Shown piece by piece: positions 23,374 to 35,652 of a stretch of 64,000 bases of DNA. Under the pieces are notes generated by a model. It was not told the origin of the DNA, did not search any database, and saw nothing but the letters and a program-made list of their open reading frames with translations. This DNA comes from Biancaea sappan (lineage: Eukaryota; Streptophyta; Magnoliopsida; Fabales; Fabaceae): positions 11,380,501 to 11,444,500 of the forward strand of contig CM073495.1 of the NCBI GenBank assembly GCA_037074585.1, written 5' to 3'. The translations under genes were made by a program, and so were the position numbers. Each line of letters starts with the position of its first letter. Positions within the stretch are counted from its first letter, which is position 1.

Positions 23374-24751
23374 TATATAATCCTTGGTTCCCTACAAATA
23401 TCTCAAGACCTTTTTTTACGGCTTTCCAATAACCTAAACATGGGTTGCTCAAGTATCTTTCTAAAGCATTAACAGCAAAAGCAATATCGGGACGGGTATA
23501 AACTTGAGCATACATTAAACTACCAATAACAAAAGCATATGGGACCTTTCTCATTTCAACTATCTCTGAATCATTTTGAGGACATAGATATTTAAATAGT
23601 TTGTCACCCTTTTGAACATGTGCATCACATGGGGAGTAAGAATACATGTTAAACTGCTTGAGGATCTTTTCAATATATCCTCTCTGAGACAATCCAAGAA
23701 TACCACGTGACCTATCACAATAAATTTGGATGCCTAAAACAACTAAAGCATCACCAAGGTACTTCATATCAAAGTGGTTATTTTAACATCAATTTTGTCT
23801 CAGTCAAAACGTTAACACAACTACTAATAAGAAGAATATCGTCGACATATAAGTCAAGAATTATAAAATTGCTTCCACTAGTCTTCAAGTAAATGCACTG
23901 ATCTGAAGTATTTTCCTTAAAGCCAAAAGAAGTGACAATCTGATCAAATTTCAAATACCATTGCCTGGATGCCTGTTTTAGTCCATAAATGGACTTGTTA
24001 ACCCTCTGTTTGGTTTATGAAAACATTTCCTGTTTTCATTTTCAGTTTTCATTTCCTAAAACACTGAAAACATCTTTTTGCTGTTTTCAGATTTAGGCAT
24101 ATTTTAAGAAATATTTTCAAGAAAACGTTTTCAGTTAACTCAACCAAATGCATTTTCAAGTCCATTTTCTATTTTCAGTGAAAATGAAAACAGGAAATGC
24201 CCAAACCAAACAGGCCTTAAGTTTGCAAACCAAATGCTCCTTACCTGCTTTGACGAAACCATCAGCCTGAACCATGTAAATATCCTCGGCTAGATCTCAA
24301 TTTAGAAAGGCTGTCTTCACGTCCATCTAGTGAAGTTCTATATCAAAGTGAGCTACCAAAGCCATATCAACCTGAAATGCATCTTTCGTAGAAACCAGTG
24401 AGAATGTCTCCTTATAATCGATGCCTTCCTTTCGATATAGCCTTTCGCTACTAGTCTAGCTTTATACCTCTCAACTTTACCATCCGAACTACGCTTAGTC
24501 TTAAAGAGCCATTTGTACCCAACTGGTTTGCAACCAACTGGCAATTCTACAAGATCCCAAACACTATTATGAGACATAAAAGCTAATTCATCATGCATGG
24601 CATTTGGCCAAGCAAAAGCATGAGAGCTAGAGATAGTCTCTTGGAAAGTGATAGGATCATCATCATCATGGAGATCAAACTCATGCTCCTGAAGATACAC
24701 TACATAGTCATCTGGTATAGTAGGCCTGTGTACTCTCTGAGATCGTCTCAA
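23363..24751 (-). pseudogene. Copia reverse transcriptase, broken
   Basis: The N-terminal part (24751-24353) reads MRRSQRVHRP ... WDLVELPVGCKPVGYKWLFK ... ARLVAKGY, the start of the Copia RT. The middle has KSIYGLKQASRQWYLKFDQ and a YVDD-type LYVDDIL block (about 23.85 kb) in a different frame. The C-terminal part (23767-23363) reads YLGDALVVLGIQIY ... GILGLSQRGYIEKIL ... GSLMYAQVYTRPDIAFAV. At least two frameshifts and the MITE at 24002-24216 interrupt it. Confidence 0.9.
24002..24216. mobile_element. 215-bp Tourist-like MITE inside the Copia RT
   Basis: The ends form inverted repeats of about 40 bp: ccctctgtttggttta on the left and ggcctgtttggtttgggca on the right when reversed, both leading into catttcctgttttcatttt. 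It is flanked by TTAA on each side (23998-24001 and 24217-24220). Removing the element plus one TTAA restores the RT frame (LVCKLNKSIYGL). The TTA(A) target and CTGTTTGG terminus fit PIF/Harbinger (Tourist) MITEs. Confidence 0.85.
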
Positions 24752-25126
24752 TAAGGGTTCTTCAGCAATGTCATTCGGTTCCTATTCATCAGCTGGTGGT
24801 GCCAAAACATCACCTTCTCCTTAAAGAGTCTGATCATCATTATGAGTAACTGGAACCATGATATCCGTAGAAAGTGAAACAACAGGTATAGGAACTATGG
24901 TGCGATCTTCTTTAAGAGTGATTGGTCGTGGTGTATGGTTCTCACTATCTAAATCATCTTCAAAGAAAATTGCTCGGTTAGACTTGATAACTCACATGGA
25001 ATGAGAAGGACAATAAAATCTACAGCCTCTGGAGCCTATGCAATAGCCGATGAAGAAACCACTAACAGTTTTAAGATCAAGTTTCTTCTATTGAGGATTA
25101 TAAGGTCTAACCTCTGCTTTACAACC
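24752..25126 (-). pseudogene. Copia integrase-RT linker, degraded
   Basis: In minus orientation there are fragments such as the block around IGYCIGSRGCRFYCPSHS (about 25.05-25.0 kb), which is the usual post-integrase region, followed by an acidic linker with stops. No continuous frame. Confidence 0.7.
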
Positions 25127-25948
25127 CTACATATAAAAATGTTTCAAACTCGGCTTCCTTCCACTCATTAGTTCATAGGGAGTTTTGGGTACAGACTTGC
25201 TAGGCACTTGATTGAGAATGTATATAGCAGTCTCTAAAGCATCTTCCCAAAGAAAAACTGACAATGATGAATGACTCATCATGCATCTCACCATATCCAT
25301 GAGTGTGCGATTACGTCTCTCTGCAACTCCATTCTGCTCAGGAGTACCAGGCATAATGTATTGAACTTCAATTTCACATTCATCGAGAAATCTAGCGAAC
25401 GGTCTTGGATTTCTTTCAGTTTCATTATATCTGCCGTAATACTCACCTCCTCTGTCAGACTTTACACATTTAATCTTCTTGCCTATCTTCAATTTAATCA
25501 CAGCCTTGAAGGATTTGAATGCATCCAAAGAACCAGATTTTTCCTAGAGAAGATCTATCCATCCAAATATGGAGAAGTCATCTATGAAAGTAATAAAATA
25601 CCTATATCTACCCATAGCATTATGTGTAATAGGTCTACACATATCTGTGTGAATCAACTGCAATACATCACCACATCTTTTTGCTCCTTTCATCCTAGTT
25701 TTGGCAGTGAACTTGCCTTTAATACAATCAATGCAAGTGTCGAAATCAGAGAAGTTAAGATCATGAAGAATACCTTCCTTAATCAGTTTTTCAATCCGAG
25801 GCTTGGAGATGTGTCCCAAGCGTCTATGCCATAGCATGGAAGAACTTTCATCAGTCATATTATGCTTATTTCTAATAATGGAGTTAACAGACATATCATT
25901 CAAATTTAACATGTAAAGCCCATCACATAAAACTCCTGAACCAACAGT
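25127..25948 (-). pseudogene. Copia integrase
   Basis: Two frames. 25912-25544 contains the GAG-pre-integrase zinc region (LWHRRLGHISKPRIEKLIKE ... CIDCIKGKF; an H-H-C-C finger) and the first catalytic Asp in LIHTDMCRPIT. 25528-25127 contains SDRGGEYYGRY (second Asp) and PGTPEQNGVAERRNRTLMD (catalytic Glu), with the conserved LKHFYM ending. A stop or frameshift near 25.54 kb separates them. The middle nested element was inserted just upstream in element orientation (duplication aacag/aatag). Confidence 0.93.
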
Positions 25949-25953
25949 AACAG

Positions 25954-28355
25954 TGTAATACCCGCCAAATTTGGAATAGTATATTTTGGAGTATTACGAT
26001 ACATTATAGCACTATTTTGGTATATTTAATTTAATCACTTTAATCTCCATATTTAATTTATTCTATTTGAATAATTTGTTTTGGAAATTGAGATAAATGA
26101 CCAGACTGAGTATTTTTATATTATGTGGTGTATTTTCGTGGACTATGGATTTTATGAGAGAGTGACTTAATTTAATTAATTTAAAAATTAATTATAGATA
26201 TATTTCATTGGTTGGACAAAGTTGTTTGGGTATTTGGGTATAGGTACCCATGGATCACCCACTAACCCACTTAGCATAAAATAAGTCTTCATATTTTTTT
26301 TTCTCTCTCCTCCCTCTCCCATTTTTCACGAAGAGGTATTTTGGAGCAAGATGAGGAAGTAGTTTTCTCTCAGCCTCTTCCATCTTTTCTTCCAATTTCT
26401 TCTGTTAATCTTTGGTTCTCCTATTATTTTCCGGCTCACTAGAATTTCTGAAGCAAGAGGAGAGCTTCATCGTCCATCTCTTTTTCATTTTTGGATTTAA
26501 AGCATTTTGGGTTGATTTGGGGTTCTAATGGATGAATTTAAGTGTGGATGTTGGTTTAAAACATTTCTACATGTTAGATAATAATTATGGAACAAGAAAT
26601 TTGGAGAAAATTAGGAGAAATCCATAGAATTCAGAATTTTTTTTTAAAAAAAAGTTAGAGTTCTTGATGAAAACTTGAGATTGGAGCTTGGTTTGATGAT
26701 AAAAATTGGGGATTTTGGTGTCAAAACAATCCTTAAACATCAAGGATAAAAACTCATGGAAGAAATCAAGAGAAATGATGATGATTTGACCTCAAAATCA
26801 TGAAAATATAAGAGAAAAATCGCGAATTTACTGTAGTAGTACTGTAACGTTCATAAAATTTCCAAATTCGGGGTACTGTAGCAAATTGGTACTATAGCAA
26901 ACCGATATTATAACAAATGGGTATTGTAGTATCAATTTTAAAATGGTTATATCTCTTTCATTCGAACTTTGTTTTTAGTAAACAAGATATCGTTGGAAAG
27001 CTATTCGAGTCTATTTTCAAATGAAATAAGTTTTATTTGAAAATTCCTTACCATTTGAGAGTTATGTCTAGAAGAGTAATTAAAGGTCAGAATTGTAGTA
27101 GAGAATTTCTCTATTTTGTGACCTTGACATATTTTTGCATGATTATCTTATAGGGATGGATTCTTTGGTGTATCTTCCACATCTTTTGAGATGTTGTGAC
27201 TAGATTAGAATAAAGAAAATTACCTTCTATCATCTTGCACATAGTCAAGAAAGGTTCAAGGTAAAATTGGGCAACGTCAAGGTGAGTGGGCAACTTTACA
27301 AAATTAATTTACTAAATTAGTCAAAGCACAATATAAATCCCAATTACATTATTTGTGAAATTGAAAAGATTACCAGTATATGTTTAAGTTGAGAAAAATC
27401 AGAATATCATTGAGAATTATTTTATTACCTTATGTGAATTAATTTCTCTAGTTGACTAAATAACTAGATGTGGTAGTTTCTTGAATAAATTGGAACATTT
27501 TGTGAGAATATGATTATATATCATGGTAATTATGTTTGATGCATGAATAAGGTGAGGGATTGATCACCCAATAGACCTGAATAAGGTGAGAGATTGATCA
27601 TCTAACAGACCTAAATAAGGTGAGAGATTGATCATCCAACAGACCTGAATATACAATTAGTAAATCCATAGATAAATATTCCTAAGGATGAACATTGGAG
27701 AGCGTAAACCTATTGAGCACCAACAGATTTTCGGGCTTAATATGGTTGTGAGAACGTAAGCTCACAGGATTTTCTAAAATAAAAGAGCGTAAACCTATTA
27801 AATACCAATGATTTTGGCTCAATATGGTTGTGAGAATGTAAGCTCACAAAACTTTCAAAATTGACATAAAACGCTGGTGTCGATACATATAAATACATTG
27901 AATGTATTGAATTAATTGATATCTTTTAATTAAATTAGTAATGTGGTATTTGTGGTTGTGATATTTTCATGCACAGTTATTTACTCACTGAGTTTTGATT
28001 AACTCACACTCTCTATGATTATTTTTTCAGATACAATGGTTGAGGAGGAGGATTTATAGCCTTTAAGGTTATACTCCACTTTTGTTTAGTGGGCATTTGG
28101 ATGTAATTTTTGGTAAAGGATTAGGACATGCTCTATAATTTAGTAGGTCACCTAGGCTTATGAGGTTGTATAGTACTGTGTAATGTATGAATGTTGAACA
28201 TTTTCTGAATATGTATGCAAAATATCTTTCTTAGAAAATTTATGATTCGCATAGTTATGGATATTAAGAATGTTCATAGAGATTAAGAGGTACCACGGAG
28301 GTACACCCTAGGTATTTTATGTTTATCTCACATGTCTAAGTTTTGGGATGTGACA
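25954..28355 (+). repeat. Left LTR of the middle element
   Basis: Contains a 34-bp tandem array (three units, about 27547-27650), then two copies of an about 85-bp unit with gagcgtaaacctatt and gtaagctcaca (about 27699-27860). Many tgtagcaaa/actgtag-type short repeats lie near 26.83-26.94 kb. Confidence 0.93.
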
Positions 28356-28374
28356 AATTGATATCAGAGGCTGG
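28356..28374 (+). other. PBS of the middle element
   Basis: aattgatatcagaggctgg directly after the LTR resembles the complement of the 3' end of initiator tRNA-Met (tggtatcagagc) with a short spacer. Confidence 0.75.
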
Positions 28375-29549
28375 TTTTAGGTCCCCTATAGATTACAGAG
28401 CAAAGTGTTCTTTGTGAGCCCTTTCTCATTGTCGTGAACCGCGGCATGACCATGAGATTAGGTTCCATAAAAGACCTTATAGAGTTGAATGTCTTTTTTT
28501 TTGTAACTTGCCCCTCGATGGAGTTAGTTAGAAATAATTTTGTTACAATAAGAAGTAATTGATTTCATGTGTAGAACATTGAATCTTGTTAGAGGTATGA
28601 TCCTTATGTGACTGTGAGGAGGGATACTGATGGAAGAGGTATGACCTCTGTGTTAAATTTTTTGAGAAATTGGGAACGTAACTCTGGTGTACTCTTGAAG
28701 CTGAGGATCACTAGTTGTTAGAATACAGCATGAGGGCTGGGCCAAGAGTGATGTACCAGATGGGGTAAAGTTGATTATGAGGCATGAGCTAGAGTTCAAG
28801 AAAGATTTTTCCAAAGTATATAACACAAATTACTGATTTAGGAATGAGAAAGAACCTTTGAGGGGCAGATCAAAGATTTGATTTTGGTAGATGCCAGACA
28901 GATATGATTTATGGAAGAGGCCGTAAGTGCCTAAACAATATGTTCCTTGATGGAAGCTTGGTTGAGAAAATCAATGTGGGCTATGTAGTTTTTCCTAACG
29001 GAGACACTATAGTAAATGGGACCCAACATAAGAGATGTTGGGATAAGCTATAAATCTTCTCTAGGGGTGACTCGCCTAAGCTGCACTTGTTTAGTTAAAT
29101 ATTGATATGATGGTATTGTGTGATAGATGTGTTTCAAAAAAAAAATGTAGAAGTTTTGTAACATTAGAACTATTGGGGCATGTTATAGGTGGGTTGTTGG
29201 CATATGAATATTCATATTTGTTAAACGTGATGTACGATTAGAATGATCTAGAAAGACGTTCTTATAGTAGTTCGTGCCTCAAAGCGTTAGTGTAAGGAAA
29301 GCTTGTGAGTTCGAGGCTCTAAAGCAAGAGTTCATGACAATTCGAGGGTATAATATTGAGTTCAATCGATCTGCATGGGATGCCTTCGTCTACTCCCGTA
29401 CGATAAGAGGGAAGACAACGAGACTTGTATAGCACCTCTGTTTATCTTTGTGTTAGCTTATAGGGTCACTAATTTTTTCTTATGTGATTGGTTTTATAAG
29501 CTGAATTCATGATTAATTTTGTGTGGCTAATTTCCTTTATCTTTCTTTA

Positions 29550-29602
<53 letters not shown>

Positions 29603-29690
29603 TAGAGTACCATCTAATAAAAGAAACCATTGACATTAAAAAAAACTGAAGAATTACATTTCAAAAAAAAAAGTTTACTCATTCATGAGT
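28375..29690 (+). other. Non-coding internal region of the middle element
   Basis: No conserved retroelement domain in any frame. Ends with an (ATT)n microsatellite at about 29555-29602. This is where gag would be expected in an autonomous element. Confidence 0.6.
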
Positions 29691-30067
29691 AATCTACAGA
29701 CGAGGTGGTCTCGGATTAGGAGGGTTGAATTGCATAATCGCCCCTAGGCGATTCCTTAGAGCGAGAGACAGAGCAATGTCACAGAGAGTAGTGTAAATTC
29801 CATTAATACAATTAATACTTTTTTGTTGTTGATTGCAGAAGCATTGGATATACCAATAAAAGAACCTGTCTATTCTTGAAGTCATTGCCGCATTATTTCT
29901 TTTAGCTAACTTCTGTAGGTCCTCTATCATCTTTCTCAGATTTTTCACCTCCTGCTCTAGACAAGCGATTTTTTCTTCTGACATATGGCCTGTGCTAATC
30001 TCCTCATCTTCCTCATTCTTCATCTTCTTCTCCTTTTGATTCTATTGAGACCTATCAAAAGGTCTTT

Positions 30068-30716
30068 TGTAACACCCCGATTTTTTTTTATTTCCTTTAA
30101 AAATAATAATTTTTCTCTAAATCGGTTCACTGGATAATTTTCTGAATTATTTTCTTTCAAATAATTATAGATTTTACTATTCACGAATTTTACTATTCAT
30201 GTGAATAGTAACCTTGCAGAAAATTTACAAGATTCTCATTAATTATATCTGAGCTTGAATACATACAAAAATAATTTACATAATATTTATTATTATCTTT
30301 ACATCTTTGCATCATAAACTACTATAAAACATATTTCTACACTTCAATATCATCATTAATATCATCAAGCCTTCCATTTTGCCATTTTTCCTGAAATGAT
30401 CAATTTTCTAAAAGTGAGATATAAAATATCTCAGTAGCTAGTCACTTTCTTAAAAACATGTAAACACATGAGGAGATCATTTCAGCCATAAAAGCATAAT
30501 ATCACACAATAATTAAATTTCTCTTATTCACTATGTAGAACAAGAATTATAAATAAAATTCTGTAAAAATTGATTATGAACACAGATATCATAAATCATA
30601 AATAATCATACTTTTATGAAAGACTAACTACCTTATGAAGAACGAGCCTTAAATCCCTTCTTTCTAGTCTTCTCTCTTCTCCTCCTTCTTTTCTATTTCG
30701 TCCTTCTCTCTCTTTT

Positions 30717-30750
<34 letters not shown>

Positions 30751-31120
30751 TTCTTTCTTTCTTTCTTCTTTTCTCTTTCTTCCTTCCTTTCCCCGTGCAC
30801 TCATATATGTATATATATATATTATTTTATTTTTAACTTTTTCTCATACCCCACATTCCACCTTCTATTTTTCTTTTCTTTTTTTTTCCTCATTTTCTCC
30901 TCCGCACACCTCACACACGTCACTATCTCTTTTTTTTCTTTTGGCTAAAACTAAGAAAAAACCTCAAATTTGTTTATTCTATTCAAAAAGGTCCCTACTC
31001 GATGAATAAAATTTTATTTATGTTTCTTAAAAATTTCGTAATAACTATTTTATCCTTATTTTCTTGCTCATTTATTTATTTAGCCTCATTTTCTAAGGTA
31101 ATTAAATTTGGAATATCACA
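30068..31120 (-). repeat. Inner element 3' LTR
   Basis: 1053 bp. Differs from the other LTR by a length change in the CT-rich tract (about 30700-30790) and roughly ten substitutions. Confidence 0.93.
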
Positions 31121-31134
31121 TTCTTCCCCCCTTA
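31121..31134 (-). other. PPT of the inner element
   Basis: Minus-strand aaggggggaagaa abuts the LTR. It is almost the same purine tract as in the middle element at 35966-35978. Confidence 0.8.
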
Positions 31135-31284
31135 AATGAATTTTATCCCCAAAATTCAAACTAATGCATATATACACATATAAAAATTGCAACCACGTGT
31201 ATGAAAATTTTCCAAATACAAACATCACACTTATTAACATAGTCAATCTATCATTCATTTTACACAACTGTAGTATTATATTTG

Positions 31285-31680
31285 CTTGATTTGCGTATGA
31301 TTTCTTGGGTGATCAAACCCTCAATCACTCTGCATTTGTACCGTAGATTTGCGTATGATTTCTTGGGTGATCAAACCCTCAATCACTTTGCATTTGTACT
31401 ATAGATTTGCGTATGATTTCTTGGGTGATCAATCCCTCAATCACTTTGCATTATGTGCCGTAGATACTTGCACCGAGTGACCTGGGAATTTAACCCTCAA
31501 ACTCTTTGTGCATAGGTTTTCATAGTTATACACTGAGTAGTATGAGACTCTAACCCTTTCAAATTCATGTATTAGATCCCGTAGATCTTTTCAGGTTTTC
31601 ATAGTTATACACTGAGTAGTATGAGACTCTAACCCTTTCAAACTCATGTATTAAATCTCATAGATCTTTACTCATCAATA
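31285..31680. repeat. Tandem repeats in the inner element
   Basis: Three copies of a 58-59-bp unit (gatttgcgtatgatttcttg, then ggtgatcaaaccctcaatca) at about 31287-31460. Two copies of an about 80-bp unit around tacactgagtagtatgagac then cover about 31520-31670. Confidence 0.85.
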
Positions 31681-32689
31681 AACAAGTGAAAATTTATCAC
31701 AGTACAATTACCATGAAATAAATTAATTTATACATACTTTTATTCCTTTGAATTTCTAAAAATATACCAATCATCATATACTGTCATATGAAAGATTAAT
31801 TGCTTAATATCCAAATAATATTGTAAATGGGACTTATATTGTACTTTGACTAATAACATCAAACTAGCTTAGCAAGGTTATTCACTTACCTTGACTTTTG
31901 CTCAATTTTACCTTGAATCATCCTTGAAAATGTGTAAGATAATGGAAAATACATCACAAAAGCATCCAAGGCAATTTTTTTTTTCTAATTTTATTTTCTT
32001 ATAGAATTTAATTTCTATTATGAAACATATCTTCACTTGTTTCATAATACATCATAATCATACATACTTTCTTCTAACTCAAATTCTTCTACAGAATTAA
32101 GAGTTATTACATAAACATAGATATGTTTATACTAATAACATTTCTAATCATAAATATAGCATGGAATAAGAATTCCAGATCATTTTTGTAGAATTCCATC
32201 TTCAAGAATACTTTTAGAGAGAGAACAAACACATGGATAATTCATATGATCATAGGAAAAATAAGCTTTATCTATAATTCAATGTACACTTCACTAGGTA
32301 CTTAATTTTATAGAGACAAATATCTCTAATATTTTTTTATCTAAATTATCACGCTCAAAGTAAATTCTAATTCAACTTCGGCATACATTTTCTTTTTATG
32401 AATTTAGGCTATAATGATTTCTTACATGTAAAATATACTGGCCAGACATACGTTACAAATAAGACTCCATTATTTTCTTTATTCATCAAAAGATACCTCG
32501 TATGCCTTTATTCATATTTAATCAATTCTCTATATGACTTGCTTTTTTTTTCTCAAATACTCTTCTAAATCTCACTTAATCATAACAAACATTCACAGCA
32601 ACTCAAACACAAACATCATAAAAATAATACTTTTAACAAATCAAACAATTACATGTAAATATTTTCCTTTCCATAAGATGACAAGATCT

Positions 32690-32707
32690 TTTCCTCTGAT
32701 ATCATTC
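32690..32707 (-). other. PBS of the inner element
   Basis: Minus-strand gaatgatatcagagg, next to the LTR, matches the initiator tRNA-Met site used by the middle element. Confidence 0.75.
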
Positions 32708-33734
32708 TGTAACACCCCGATTTTTTTTATTTCCTTTAAAAATAATAATTTTTCTCTAAATCAGTTCACTGGATAATTTTCTGAATAATTTTCTTTCAAA
32801 TAATTATAGATTTTACTATTCACGAATTTTACTATTTATGTGAATAGTAACCTTGCAGAAAATTTACAAGATTCTCATTAATTATATCTGAGCTTGAATA
32901 CATACAAAAATAATTTACATAATATTTATTATTATCTTTACATATTTGCATCATAAACTACTATAAAACATATTTCTACACTTCAATCTCATCATTAATA
33001 TCATCAAGCCTTCCATTTTGCCCTTTTTCCTGAAATGATCAATTTTCTAAAAGTGAGATATAAAATATCTCAGTAGCTAGTCACTTTCTTAAAAACATGT
33101 AAACACATGAGGAGATCATTTCAGCCATAAAAGCATAATATCACACAATAATTAAATTTCTCTTATTCACTATGTAGAACAAGAATTATAAATAAAATTC
33201 TGTAAAAATTGATTATGAACACAGATATCATAAATCATAAATAATCATACTTTTATGGAAGACTAACTACCTTATGAAGAACGAGCCTTAAATCCCTTCT
33301 TTCTAGTCTTCTCTCTTCTCCTCCTTCTTTTCTATTTCGTCCTTCTCTCTCTTTTCTCTTTCTCTCTCTCTCTTTCTCTCTTCTCTTTCTTTCTTTCTTC
33401 CTTCCTTTCCCCGTGCACTCATATATGTATATATATTATTTTATTTTTAACTTTTTCTCATACCCCACATTCCACCTTCTCTTTTTCTTTTCTTTTTTTT
33501 TCCTCATTTTCTCCTCCGCACACCTCACACACGTCACTATCTCTTTTTTTTCTTTTGGCTAAAACTAAGAAAAAACCTCAAATTTGTTTATTCTATTCAA
33601 AAAGGTCCCTACTCGATGAATAAAATTTTATTTATGTTTCTCAAAAATTTCGTAATAACTATTTTATCCTTATTTTCTTGCTCATTTATTTATTTAGCCT
33701 CATTTTCTAAGGTAATTAAATTTGGGATATCACA
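32708..33734 (-). repeat. Inner element 5' LTR
   Basis: 1027 bp, partner of 30068-31120. Confidence 0.93.
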
Positions 33735-33834
33735 TCTTTTGCCCTTGTCCTTGCCTAAACTCAAGTTTAAGTCAAGCTCTTCCTCCTTGGCCTCCACCGT
33801 GAGATCAATGAACTTCTTTGTGGCCATGGTTTAG

Positions 33835-34586
33835 AAAATTTAGAAGTTTTTATAGGAGTATGAGGAGAGAGGAATGCTGGGAAATTATAGGCTTAGAGAT
33901 GATTACTTTTTATGGTGTGGTAACTGAGAACTCTGGGGCAGTTTTTATAGAGAAAAATTAGGACTTAGAGCCAAAGAAGATATCTCTTTGTCGCACCCTT
34001 ACACGCTCAACCTATGGATTTTTGCAAGCTGGAAGCCAGAGGTCTAGGGTAGGCATGCACACCAACAGCACGTTGCATTCATGCCAAAACCATGAAAGTC
34101 AATATTCGGTGGATTTGCGACCGATTTATACTTGGTTTTCCCATTTCTCCTGTTAGCATTTTCTGAAATTCAAAGAAGTTGACAATGTAGCCATTAAAGA
34201 TTGCCTTGGATGCTTTTATGATGAACTAAAATGTATTTCTCTGCTTTATTGTGTTGTTCTTGAGAGCCTTCAGTTGAGTATAATATACATGATTGATTGA
34301 ATCATGCTGTGATTACATGTATCTAAAAACATATGATATGTATGTTATTCATGCATAATTAGAGGAGGCTATGGCTAAGAATATTATGTAAAGACTCCAC
34401 ATGCACTCATAAAGATTGAGAAGTCAGAAATTTAAAAAGACTTGAATAAAATAAAATGTGCAGATGATGATACATCTTCATATTTACACATACTTACAGA
34501 TAATGCGCTTGTGGGCAAATGAAAGGCAATGATTTCTTTGCACTATGATAATGCTTGATACATGCGACTGTAAGCAGTTAACTCTG

Positions 34587-34630
<44 letters not shown>

Positions 34631-34965
34631 GTCTATAGCAAAGACACAGATTAGAATACAAGATAAGGCTAATATGAGACTACCCGATCATAGAGTGATA
34701 TCGTGATATGGGATTACACTATAACACAAGTATAGAGTGAGGAAATCATAGATTGAAGCGGCGATTAGTCAAAAATTTTGAGGAAGAGTCAAAAGTTAGC
34801 CAAAATTTTTAAGGAAATCTTTGACTTATGTTAACTACATTAAATTATATTTACTATTTACTTACACATCCGACATCAATAGCTGGTATTGCAACGTATG
34901 AGATCTATAAACCTTTTCGGGAGCGGCATACAGGTTATGGTGACTTTAGTTCGAGAGACTTCGGG
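33835..34965. promoter_or_regulatory. Shared divergent intergenic region of the two retroelement genes
   Basis: About 1.27 kb separates the two ATGs (33827 on minus, 35095 on plus). A TATA box sits near each end (33949-33942 minus; 34971-34977 plus), each about 120 bp from its ATG. An (AT)n run lies at about 34592-34621. This looks like a bidirectional promoter, an inference from layout alone. Confidence 0.4.
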
Positions 34966-35094
34966 TTATCTATAAATCTTGTATACTTGTTACCCCATTC
35001 TTCACACCAAGCAAACCTACTTCTTTCATTACATACCTATTTCTCAATCTCCATCCCTTTCTCATTTGAACATATTTTTGAGATCCCTAGAGTA

Positions 35095-35652
35095 ATGGCT
35101 GGCAATAAATCTTTCAACCTGAATTTTGAGACTGGCAACATAGAGCTTAATTTAAATCTAAGTCTCAGAAACAACAAAGGAAAGAGACCTGTAAATATGT
35201 CACCAGAAATGAAGAAGAGAAAGAGGGATGTAATAGAGCTAGAGGAGGACAGCACTGCAACATCCTGAGAAAATAAGCTTCTGTTCCTAGAGCGTAAGAT
35301 AGAAAACTTGGAGCGTAAGATAGAGAGCTTGGAATACAAGATAGAGGACTAAAAGTGACTAATAAATTGTTTCTTTGAAGATCAAGAGAAACTGATAAAT
35401 CGTCGTTTTGGAGAACTAGCTAATCGAGTTGATAGACATTCGATGTTTGCAACTCAAAATTTTTGTGACCAATAAGTGAGGTGTATTGACTGTATAAACG
35501 GAGTGACTTCTGCTCTTCGCCAAATTTCCCATGTGCTTCCTCCAGAAACCCTTTCTAGGTTGCAATGATTACCTTCCTCCTTAAGGTCTGAAGCACCTTC
35601 CTTTTTTAAACCTGGAGCACCTTCTACATATCAAAAGCCTTCTTGTCCTTAA
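35095..35652 (+). pseudogene. Retroelement-borne small gene 2: EAR-like motif plus coiled coil
   Basis: Homologue of gene 1 in the opposite orientation. ATG at 35095 (MAGNKSFNLNFETGNIELN), followed by LNLNLSL (LxLxLxL), KGKRP, a strong basic cluster MKKRKRD, an acidic stretch, and a repeated coiled-coil heptad (LERKIENLERKIESLEYKIE). The tail matches gene 1 (NRVD ... NFCDQ ... CIDCING). The frame holds stops at 35266, 35350, 35356, 35473 and 35566 but no frameshift, and reaches a final TAA at 35650. The stops (TGA, TAA) are the kind produced by C-to-T decay of CGA/CAA codons. TATAAAT at 34971 lies about 120 bp upstream. Function unknown. Confidence 0.6.

Larger units (their letters stand above)
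30068..33734 (-). mobile_element. Inner non-autonomous LTR retrotransposon
   Basis: 3667 bp with a perfect TCTTT duplication (30063-30067 and 33735-33739). LTRs at 30068-31120 and 32708-33734 begin TGTAACACCCC and end ATATCACA as written on the plus strand, and are about 99% identical outside a CT-rich stretch. The PPT next to the left LTR and the PBS next to the right LTR show that it reads on the minus strand. The 1.6-kb internal region has no coding domain, so it must be mobilised in trans. It is the youngest layer of the nest. Confidence 0.92.
29694..33827 (-). pseudogene. Retroelement-borne small gene 1: EAR-like motif plus coiled coil, split by the inner element
   Basis: The 5' part is 33827-33735 (31 codons: MATKKFIDLTVEAKEEELDL, then an NLSLGKDKGK-type run) and the 3' part is 30062-29694. 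They are separated by the inner retrotransposon and its TCTTT duplication; removing these leaves the frame continuous (about 153 codons). Features in order: LDLNLSL (LxLxLxL, an EAR-type repression motif) near residues 19-25, a basic KGKRP patch, a Lys/Glu-rich segment, a heptad-like helix (IACLEQEVKNLRKMIEDLQK) and a Cys-containing tail (IQCFCNQ ... INCINGIY). One in-frame TAG (30044-30042) lies between the basic patch and the coiled coil, possibly a C-to-T change from CAG. A TATA box (TATAAAAA, 33949-33942) lies about 115 bp upstream of the ATG. It resembles the plus-strand gene at 35095. I know of no named family. A nuclear repressor-like or capsid-adaptor role is speculation. Confidence 0.65.
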
